From the NCBI GenBank assembly GCA_026692885.1, contig JAPLNJ010000973.1:1-13551 (forward strand): DNA of 13,551 nucleotides, written 5' to 3'. The stretch comes from Planctomycetota bacterium (GTDB taxonomy: Bacteria > Planctomycetota > Planctomycetia > Pirellulales > Pirellulaceae). This document shows positions 7,918-13,551 of this stretch, one piece after another. The first letter of the stretch is position 1; each line of letters starts with the position of its first letter. A program made the translations under genes and the position numbers. Under the pieces are notes generated by a model. The model did no database searches, had not been told where the DNA came from, and worked only from the letters and a program-made list of their open reading frames with translations.

Positions 7918-10245
7918 ATGTCACTGCGCAAAGTTAACAGCGTGCTCGAATTGGTGGGGAATACCCCGCTCGTCCGCATCAACCGGATGAACCCGGTCCC
8001 CGGCGTCGAACTCCTGGTGAAGCTGGAATCACTGAATCCGGGCGGGTCCGTGAAAGACCGGATCGCCTTGCGGATGATCGAACACGCCGAGGCGACGGGC
8101 GAATTGACGCCGGAGAAAACGGTGTTGGAGGCCAGCAGCGGCAATACGGCCATCGGTTTGGCCGTAGTCTGTGCCGTCAAGGGCTACCGGCTGCTGGTGA
8201 CCATGAGTGAATCCGCCAGCGAGGAACGCAAACGGATCCTGAAAGCCTATGGGGCCAAGCTGCTGCTGACGCCGGGATACCAGGGTACGGACGGGGCCAT
8301 CGAAGAGGCGTATCGCTTGGCGCGGGAAGAGCCGGACAAGTACGTTCTGGTGGACCAATTCAACAACGACGCCAATTGGCAAGCCCACTACGAAGGTACG
8401 GGCCAGGAGATCTGGGCGGCCACGGGCGGCCAAGTGGACGTGGTCGTGCTGACCATGGGGACGACCGGGACCTTGATGGGCACGACGCGCGCGCTCAAGC
8501 AATTGAACCCGGCCATTCGCGTCGTGGGCGTCGAACCGTTCAAGGGACACAAGATCCAGGGCTTGAAGAACATGAAGGAAAGCTACCCGCCCGGTATCTT
8601 CCAGCCGGCAGAACCCTATGCCCTGGTGAACGTGGCGGATGAGGCGGCCTACGAAATGGCCCGCCGACTGGCTCGGGAAGAGGGGATCTTTGTGGGCATG
8701 AGCGCCGGCGCGGCGATGAAGGTGGCCGTCGACGAGGCCCAGGCTTTGGGCCAAGGCACCGTCGTGGCCCTGCTGCCCGACGGCGGCGAGCGTTATCTGT
8801 CCACGTCGCTGTTCGTGTCGGAGACCGTTCCGGAACCGCTGCGTTTCTACAACACCCTGACAGGTCAAGTGGAGCAACTGGAACCCGTCCGACCCGGCAA
8901 AGTCACCCTCTACTCCTGTGGTCCCAGCCTGGATGGGCCGCCGGACCTGGGACTGTGCCGCAGGCTCGTGTTCTCCGACGTGCTCCGGCGTCATCTCGAA
9001 GGTCGGGGTTACGAAGTCAAGCATGCCGTGAACCTGGGAGATATCGACGATCGCACCGTCAACGAATGTCTGAAATCGGGAGAGAAACTCAAGGACTTCA
9101 CGGCTCGCTGGGAACAGCGTTTCTTTCAGGCTTTGGATATCCTGCGCGTGCTGCGGGCGCACCACTATCCGCGGGCCAGCGAGCATGTCAGCGACATGGT
9201 GGAGCAGACTCGCGGCCTCCTGGAAAAAGGCCTGGCCTACGAGAAGCTGCGTTCGGTCTACTACAGAATCAACAGTTTCCCGGACTACGGACGATTGTCG
9301 CGGGTCGAACTGGAGCAGGTGCGGAGCGAGACGCCGACGGTCTATGACTACTACGACAAAGATCACCCCGGAGACTTCGCCCTGTTCAAACGCCCGACGC
9401 TGGCAGAGCTCAAAGCCGGCATCTTCTGGCCTACACCCTGGGGCAAGGCGCGGCCCGGCTGGCACATCGAGTGCTCGTGCATGGCCGTCCGGTACTTGGG
9501 CCAGCCGTTCGACATCCATACGGCCAGCACGGATCTGACCTTTCCGCACGGCGATAACGAGATCGCCATCGCCGCGGGGCTGAGCGGCAAACCCCTCGCC
9601 AAACTCTGGATGCACTCGGAAGTCGTGATGGCGGAGGGGAAGAAGGTCAGTCGCGCCGCCGGCAACGACCTGACCTTGGAAGAGGTGCTGGCGCAGGGCT
9701 TCGATGGGCCGACCGTGCGGTTCTGGTTGCTGGCCACGCACTATCGCACGGTCCTCAATTATTCTCCGCGCGAATTGGAAAGTGCCAGGCAATGCGTGTC
9801 CCGGCTGAACGACTTCGTCCAGCGGCTACGCGATTTCCCACCGGGCCGGCACTGCCCGGACTTGGATCAGGCGTTGTACGAAGCCCACACCGGTTGGCAG
9901 GAGTCCCTGGATCATGATCTCAACATGCCGACGGCGATGGGGCGGCTGTTTGCCCTGGTGCGTCTGATCAACGGACACTTGAATCGCGGGGAACTAGACG
10001 GCGACCAAGTGCGTCGCGTGCTGGATTTCGTGCGTCAGACAAACCAAATTCTGGGCGTGATCGACGGTGAACCCGAAGAGTGCCAAGCAGCCGATCCGCA
10101 AGTGGAACGGCTGATCGAAGCGCGAAACCAAGCCCGGCAGGCCCAGGATTTTGCGCAGGCCGATACGATTAGGGAACAGCTGCGGTCCCTGGGTGTACAC
10201 CTGATCGACAGTCCTGATGGCACCCGCTGGAAGCGGCAGCCGTGA
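7918..10245 (+). CDS. Cysteine synthase - cysteinyl-tRNA synthetase fusion protein
   Basis: The protein is 775 residues. The start is ATG 7918, with GGAAAGG at 7902-7908. Residues 1-305 are a complete fold-type II PLP enzyme of the CysK/CysM group: NTPLVRI at 15-21, the PLP lysine K46 in NPGGSVKDR, the substrate loop SSGNT at 73-77, the phosphate loop GTTGT at 181-185, and PDGGERYLST at 287-296. TMGTTGTLMG and the GLKNMKESYPP stretch are closer to my recall of mycobacterial CysM (O-phosphoserine user) than to CysK. Residues 307-775 are a full-length class I CysRS starting PEPLRFYNTLTG. The zinc ligands are C334, C519 (WHIEC), H544 and E548. An anticodon-side domain follows, and the typical C-terminal tail is present (ARNQARQAQDFAQADTIREQ, ending DGTRWK). 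The HIGH motif is DLGL (343-346), within GPPDLGLCRR, and the KMSKS motif is KVSRA (576-580). It is probably cytosolic, making cysteine and perhaps charging it onto tRNA. Whether the synthetase half is catalytic is uncertain. Confidence 0.93.
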   Translation: MSLRKVNSVLELVGNTPLVRINRMNPVPGVELLVKLESLNPGGSVKDRIALRMIEHAEATGELTPEKTVLEASSGNTAIGLAVVCAVKGYRLLVTMSESASEERKRILKAYGAKLLLTPGYQGTDGAIEEAYRLAREEPDKYVLVDQFNNDANWQAHYEGTGQEIWAATGGQVDVVVLTMGTTGTLMGTTRALKQLNPAIRVVGVEPFKGHKIQGLKNMKESYPPGIFQPAEPYALVNVADEAAYEMARRLAREEGIFVGMSAGAAMKVAVDEAQALGQGTVVALLPDGGERYLSTSLFVSETVPEPLRFYNTLTGQVEQLEPVRPGKVTLYSCGPSLDGPPDLGLCRRLVFSDVLRRHLEGRGYEVKHAVNLGDIDDRTVNECLKSGEKLKDFTARWEQRFFQALDILRVLRAHHYPRASEHVSDMVEQTRGLLEKGLAYEKLRSVYYRINSFPDYGRLSRVELEQVRSETPTVYDYYDKDHPGDFALFKRPTLAELKAGIFWPTPWGKARPGWHIECSCMAVRYLGQPFDIHTASTDLTFPHGDNEIAIAAGLSGKPLAKLWMHSEVVMAEGKKVSRAAGNDLTLEEVLAQGFDGPTVRFWLLATHYRTVLNYSPRELESARQCVSRLNDFVQRLRDFPPGRHCPDLDQALYEAHTGWQESLDHDLNMPTAMGRLFALVRLINGHLNRGELDGDQVRRVLDFVRQTNQILGVIDGEPEECQAADPQVERLIEARNQARQAQDFAQADTIREQLRSLGVHLIDSPDGTRWKRQP

Positions 10246-11213
10246 CCACGGCGAACGGCGGGAAATGATTTCCCAACTCGATGGTGGATGGTTTTCCCAG
10301 ACCGGCCTGATCGGCCTGGGACGGCCGACCTATTGAGTCCTAGGGCTGGTTTGCCGTCCTTGGTGCGGTTGTCGTTGACGGTGTCGATGGGCAGGCCCTC
10401 GGGGCTGCGGTTGAACAGGGCGGCATAGAACGTGCATGCGGTAAGATAGCCCATCGTCTGGTTCAAATGGCCATCGTTGACGTACCGCAGCGTCAGGTCC
10501 GGCCGGACCGTCTGGCAGTGCAGGGCTACCATCGACATCGGCACGACGGTGGCGTCGATCTGCTTGGCCAAGGCCGCGATGGTCTTGGATTTCTCGGTTA
10601 CCCGGGCTGCATCGGGCGGCGCAGTCAGGGGCTTGCTGTTCTGAGTGGTGGGCGTCGTCTCGTACAGGACCACACGCCCGCCCTGGGCCTTGATCAGTTC
10701 GGCATACTTCGGCGCGTACTCAACGTACAGCGACTTGTCCCCCTCCAAGTCGTCGCGGTAAGACTGAAGCACGACAAGGTCCCACTTCTTGCGTCGGCTT
10801 TCCAGGAATTTGCTCAGATCGCGGTGGCGGGCCAGCGCGGAGACGGCGTACTTGTCGTTGGGGTCCTTGGCGACCATCTCGTCCAGCGATTTGACCGTGG
10901 CTTGCTCCTCCCCGGCCGTCAGCTCTGAAATCCGCACGAAATTCGGTGTACCCAACCGCCAGTGGTCCACCAGGCGTCGCCCGCCGTAGAGCACCATCGT
11001 CACGTCGAAGCGGAGGTTCGGGTCGCCCGCCTCGGCCATCGCCTTGACGACCTGCGCCAAGTTGTGGGAGGCGGTAAAGCTGTTGCCGATGAACAGGACG
11101 TTGAGTGTCTTCTGCTCCGCCGCTGGACGCGACGGTTCGGCAGCCGGGGACGCGCTGGACCCAAGGATCGTGGCGGCGAGCATCCTCGCCATGCTGAGCA
11201 GGTGTGTTCTCAT
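10035..11213 (-). CDS. Secreted SGNH/GDSL-like hydrolase, C-terminus replaced by read-through
   Basis: The protein is 392 codons from ATG 11213; I see no clear Shine-Dalgarno. Residues 1-26 form a signal peptide ending SASPAAEPS. The nucleophile block is LNVLFIGNSFTASHN with S45. LYGGRRL (75-81) may be block II, WDLVVLQSYRDD (144-155) follows, and NDGHLNQTMGY (246-256) supplies the Asp-x-His pair D247/H249. This is the SGNH-hydrolase layout often seen in secreted planctomycete esterase-like proteins; the substrate is unknown. Homology fades at about residue 293 (DGKPALG), where the frame enters the repeat at 10332. It then reads about 100 residues of low-complexity Arg/Ser-rich sequence antisense to the end of the fusion gene. 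The core, including the triad, is intact, so it may still be active, but the native C-terminus has been lost. Confidence 0.75.
   Translation of the reverse strand: MRTHLLSMARMLAATILGSSASPAAEPSRPAAEQKTLNVLFIGNSFTASHNLAQVVKAMAEAGDPNLRFDVTMVLYGGRRLVDHWRLGTPNFVRISELTAGEEQATVKSLDEMVAKDPNDKYAVSALARHRDLSKFLESRRKKWDLVVLQSYRDDLEGDKSLYVEYAPKYAELIKAQGGRVVLYETTPTTQNSKPLTAPPDAARVTEKSKTIAALAKQIDATVVPMSMVALHCQTVRPDLTLRYVNDGHLNQTMGYLTACTFYAALFNRSPEGLPIDTVNDNRTKDGKPALGLNRSAVPGRSGRSGKTIHHRVGKSFPAVRRGHGCRFQRVPSGLSIRCTPRDRSCSLIVSACAKSWACRAWFRASISRSTCGSAAWHSSGSPSITPRIWFV
10250..10332. repeat. Partial diverged copy of the 1351-1461 element, opposite orientation
   Basis: The stretch GGCGAACGGCGGGAAATGAT...CGGCCGACCTAT aligns with the reverse complement of 1461-1377, with roughly four of five positions matching and one single-base indel. 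Only one outer arm plus the inner module is present; the second outer arm is missing. It starts four bases after the fusion-gene stop and forms the junction with the convergent SGNH gene. It may serve as a bidirectional terminator because the inner hairpins are kept. Confidence 0.8.
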
Positions 11214-11477
11214 GACATATTGCCATCTAGGCGTTTCTGTAGTCGTACCGCGCCAGGACCACCTTACGCCCTGCGACGGCGGCACACAAGCATCTGGGCC
11301 GTCTTCGCTCGGTGTCCTGACCGCCCCGCCAGGCTGCGGCAAGACGACGGCCATCCGCCGAGGTATCGAATGGTCTCGCGGCAAGAACAATGTGGGGCCA
11401 TCCCAGCCCGTCGACAAGCCAGAAAGTCACATCTTCCGGACGCCCGGAGCATGTCGAGGTTCCCTGGAGAATCGCGA

Positions 11478-11663
11478 TCAGAACGGTATCTCACTGTCGC
11501 CTTCAAGGCTGGACGTGGACGAGTCCTCTCCCAGTGGCACGACGTCCTCCTCGGCCTCCAGTCCGCCCAGCCACTCGTCCGGGTCCCGGTGAAGCCGCTG
11601 TTCCTCGCGTGCCAAGGCATCGGCGGCTTCGATCTGGACTGCGTGCCTGATCGGTGACGCGAG
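11478..11663 (-). pseudogene. C-terminal fragment of an unknown acidic protein ending IPF
   Basis: The minus-strand frame has 61 sense codons and no good start. It reads HAVQIEAADALAREEQRL, HRDPDEWLGGLEAEED, VVPLGED, then EGDSEIPF and stop. Codon third positions are GC-rich, like real genes here. The upstream in-frame stop at 11664-11666 and a plausible continuation in another frame (RRWYARGPLESHALTRVTDQ) suggest a frameshifted remnant. The acidic tail ending IPF resembles the SSB C-terminal tip, but I see no OB fold. The family is unknown. Confidence 0.3.
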
Positions 11664-11811
11664 TCAGGGCGTGGCTTTCGAGAGGCCCCCTCGCATACCA
11701 CCGTCGCGTACCTCGCATGCGGGCGAGCCCCCGTTCTTCCCCCGGCGGCCACGGCCGACTCTCTTGCGGACGTCCACTCACCCTCTTGTCTGACGCAGGT
11801 ACCGTGGTCCG

Positions 11812-11996
11812 TCACGTTTCCTCGTCCGGAATTGGCTGCGAATAAAGCACCTTCACATCGGCTTGCACAACGATCACGTCAGAAATGGACATCGCTAAAA
11901 AAACGTCATAAACCTGGCATGTTCTCCTGGTGACCACGGCATAGGTATCGGCCGAGGTGCCGAACGTGATCGTGGACCCGGCGCTGCTCGACATTG
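11812..11996 (-). pseudogene. Small unknown ORF, possibly interrupted
   Basis: From ATG 11996 it reads MSSSAGSTITFGTSADTYAV, then an AT-richer stretch (TCQVYDVFLAMSIS), then DVIVVQADVKVLYSQPIPDE and stop at 11812-11814. The two outer parts have high-GC third positions and the middle does not, as if a short segment had been inserted. There is no clear Shine-Dalgarno and no family was recognised. It may be one piece of the same eroded region as its neighbours. Confidence 0.2.
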
Positions 11997-12032
11997 GCTG
12001 AGTGTCGGCAGATGTTGTCTGTTTCTTGTCGC

Positions 12033-12176
12033 CTACCACGTCGGCCGATCGCGTTCCCGGCGACGCCACTGACCTCCCGCCGTGCCAGGTGGATCATCGT
12101 CGATCAGCATCACGGCCGCGTCTGCGCCGCTCCCTTGGGCGGCGTAGCCGTTTTTTTTAGCTATTGGCCCCCCCAT
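12033..12176 (-). CDS. Possible small protein of unknown function (47 aa)
   Basis: From ATG 12176 it reads MGGPIAKKNGYAAQGSGADA, AVMLIDDDPPGTAGG, then an Arg-rich tail ending DRPTW. Codon third positions are strongly GC-rich. The frame stays open upstream of this ATG, so it could equally be the end of a longer eroded gene. It overlaps the terminator-like hairpin at 12122-12158 on the other strand. No family was recognised and the existence of the gene is doubtful. Confidence 0.2.
   Translation of the reverse strand: MGGPIAKKNGYAAQGSGADAAVMLIDDDPPGTAGGQWRRRERDRPTW
12122..12158 (+). terminator. Intrinsic-terminator-like hairpin with T8
   Basis: A stem of nine pairs including one G-T wobble, 12122-12130 with 12139-12147, has an 8-nt loop. 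CCG and then eight T residues (12151-12158) follow. The shape is that of a rho-independent terminator for plus-strand transcription, but no intact plus-strand gene lies upstream. It may be a leftover. Confidence 0.4.
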
Positions 12177-12358
12177 GGCGGTCTGCGTCGACGATCCCAA
12201 CGGCTTCACGCTTCGCTTTCTTGACTCCCAAAGCAAGGTGTATAAAGCACTTGCGCCGAGTTTACGGCCGGTGTAGTCGTAGCTTCGAGGACACCGGGCG
12301 CAATCAGCTCTGTGAACTACGAGATGCAATCCGGCAACGCGACGCCAATCCGTGCGTT

Positions 12359-13375
12359 CTAATAGCTGTGGCGATCCAAGCTCACCTTGCCGCGGAATGT
12401 CCAATACACGATGCCCGTGTAGGCCAACACAAAGGGCATGCCGATGGCCGCGATGATCAACATGATGCCGAGGGTCTTCGGCGAAGACGCGGCGTTGTAG
12501 ATCGTCAAGCTATTGGCGGGGCTGGGGTTCGAGGTGACCAGATTCGGGAAGAGCCCCATCCCGAACAGGAAGACCAAGGCGGCAATGGTCGCGCACGAGG
12601 AGACGAACGCGTAACCTGGGCGCCGCTGATGGATCGCTCGGGGAATGTTCGCAATCGCCAAGATGTTCAGCAGCACGATGCCCCAGGCCCAGGGGTACTG
12701 TCGGAAGTTCTCCACCGCCCGCGGCACCGTGACCAGCGTCATGATCGTCGCCAGCATGTACGTGACCAGAAAGAAGCCGAAGCCATGCCACATCCAGGCG
12801 TGGATGCGCGTTTGCAGTTCGCCATCGGTCTTGAGGTACAGGAAAATGGCTCCGTGCATCGTGAACATGGCCACGGTCATGAGCCCCACGACCAGCGTGT
12901 AGGGTTGCAGCAGGTCCAAGAATTTTCCGGCGAACACGCCGCCTTCGTCCAAGGGTATGCCGAGCATGGCCGCCCCAACGGCGACGCCAAACAGCAGCGG
13001 GGCCAACAGGCTGGAACTGAAGAAAGCTACGTCCCAGAGTCGGCGCCAGAGCGGTGCGTTGATCTTTCCGTGAAACTCCAGGGAGATCGCGCGGAAGATC
13101 AAGGCAAACAACACCAACATGAAGGCGGCATAGAAGCCGGAGAAGACGGTCGCGTAGGCTTCGGGAAATGCGGCGAACAGGGCCCCGCCAAAGGTGACTA
13201 ACCAGACCTCGTTCCCGTCCCAGAGCGGGCCGATGCTGTTGATCAGGATCCGCCGTTCGGTGTCGTTGCGTCCCATGAGATGCAGGATGCCAACGCCGAA
13301 ATCGAAGCCGTCCAGAATGGCGTAGCCCACCAGCAATACGCCCAACAGCACGAACCAAATCACCTGCGATTCCAT
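12359..13375 (-). CDS. cydB: Cytochrome bd ubiquinol oxidase subunit II
   Basis: The protein is 338 residues. The start ATG 13375 is set by GGAGG (13387-13383), seven bases away. Hallmarks of CydB are present: [15 protein letters not shown] (18-31), [20 protein letters not shown] and [21 protein letters not shown] (35-75), [15 protein letters not shown], and a late [16 protein letters not shown]. About eight to nine hydrophobic membrane segments alternate with short loops, typical for this family, and the length is normal. With CydA it forms the membrane quinol:O2 oxidoreductase that works at low oxygen. It starts 14 bases after the cydA stop, so the two are co-transcribed and probably translationally coupled. 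I see no T-run terminator after it; the weak stem at 12268-12297 (CCGGTGT/ACACCGG) is the only candidate. Confidence 0.97.
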   Translation of the reverse strand: MESQVIWFVLLGVLLVGYAILDGFDFGVGILHLMGRNDTERRILINSIGPLWDGNEVWLVTFGGALFAAFPEAYATVFSGFYAAFMLVLFALIFRAISLEFHGKINAPLWRRLWDVAFFSSSLLAPLLFGVAVGAAMLGIPLDEGGVFAGKFLDLLQPYTLVVGLMTVAMFTMHGAIFLYLKTDGELQTRIHAWMWHGFGFFLVTYMLATIMTLVTVPRAVENFRQYPWAWGIVLLNILAIANIPRAIHQRRPGYAFVSSCATIAALVFLFGMGLFPNLVTSNPSPANSLTIYNAASSPKTLGIMLIIAAIGMPFVLAYTGIVYWTFRGKVSLDRHSY

Positions 13376-13389
13376 CTTCCTGCCTCCGC

Positions 13390-13551
13390 CTAAGCCTCTT
13401 TCGCTTCCGTCAGCGATCCGTGGCGACTCATGCGTTCCGCAACCGCGTCGAGCAGTTGTGATCCCACCGGATGGTGGACGTCTTCGGCCGTTTCGGGACC
13501 GTGCTGGATCTTGTGATTGAGCACGATGACCCACAGCAGGAACAGCATCGC
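13390..13551 (-). CDS. cydA: Cytochrome bd ubiquinol oxidase subunit I, C-terminal 53 residues
   Basis: Partial gene; its 5' part lies beyond the right edge. The visible part reads [20 protein letters not shown], the last membrane helix and its exit as in CydA. A hydrophilic tail rich in His, Glu and Ser follows, ending EAKEA and stop (TAG at 13392-13390). The haem ligands and Q-loop are outside the window. The call rests on the helix pattern and on the cydB gene 14 bases downstream. Confidence 0.88.
   Translation of the reverse strand, partial: AMLFLLWVIVLNHKIQHGPETAEDVHHPVGSQLLDAVAERMSRHGSLTEAKEA

Larger units (their letters stand above)
11214..12358. other. Degraded stretch with gene fragments, no intact gene recognised
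   Basis: The 1.1 kb between the SGNH gene and cydB has no full-length recognisable gene. Short stretches with coding-like codon choice occur in changing frames, mostly on the minus strand (12176-12033, 11996-11812, 11663-11478). A P-loop-like peptide can be read on the plus strand at 11311-11373. This looks like accessory or phage/plasmid-type DNA in decay. The promoter of the SGNH gene must lie at its left end, but I could not place it. Confidence 0.5.

Noticed and set aside
8029..9792. 587-codon frame antisense to the cysteine fusion gene
   Set aside because: The sense strand is unambiguous PLP enzyme plus CysRS; the antisense product has no recognisable motif.
12164..13201. 345-codon plus-strand frame across cydB
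   Set aside because: It is a shadow of cydB; its His/Gln/Arg-rich translation comes from antisense membrane codons.

Overview
The window is GC-rich bacterial DNA. It mixes secreted, multi-domain, carbohydrate-associated proteins, a secreted SGNH-type hydrolase, scattered palindromic repeats and weak ribosome binding sites. This combination suggests a planctomycete (Pirellulales-like) chromosome or metagenomic contig. That assignment is an inference from gene style and repeats; no rRNA or other marker gene is present.

Layout. Positions 1-1033 (minus) hold a decayed DDE transposase of the DUF772/IS1182 kind, broken by a frameshift and an amber codon. Positions 1034-1739 are non-coding and contain a 111-bp palindromic, MITE-like element (1351-1461). 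A rightward group follows: a truncated DUF2961/GH172 gene (1740-2348), then a 1594-residue secreted protein (2354-7138) with CBM9-like, FlgD-Ig-like, beta-propeller, EF-hand-like and carbohydrate-binding-like parts, then the 5' stub of another secreted-protein gene (7170-7286). Positions 7287-7917 are dense in palindromes and include a truncated DUF433 antitoxin-like gene (7672-7803). Next is the most striking gene (7918-10245), a single 775-residue fusion of a cysteine synthase (PLP enzyme) with a full-length cysteinyl-tRNA synthetase. Its synthetase ATP motifs are degenerate although all four zinc ligands are kept.

Downstream, half of the MITE-like element lies between the fusion gene and a convergent SGNH-hydrolase gene (11213 to 10035, minus). 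The hydrolase C-terminus has been replaced by translation through the repeat and into antisense cysS sequence. Positions 11214-12358 are a degraded stretch with only gene fragments. The right end is the leftward cydAB operon for cytochrome bd oxidase: cydB is complete and only the last 53 codons of cydA are present.

Together: cydAB supplies a high-affinity quinol oxidase. The fusion gene could couple cysteine synthesis to cysteine activation or tRNA charging. The secreted proteins look like surface or periplasmic glycan-handling parts. The recurring theme is gene erosion next to short palindromic elements: the stub, the DUF433 gene and the SGNH gene all end at or near one.
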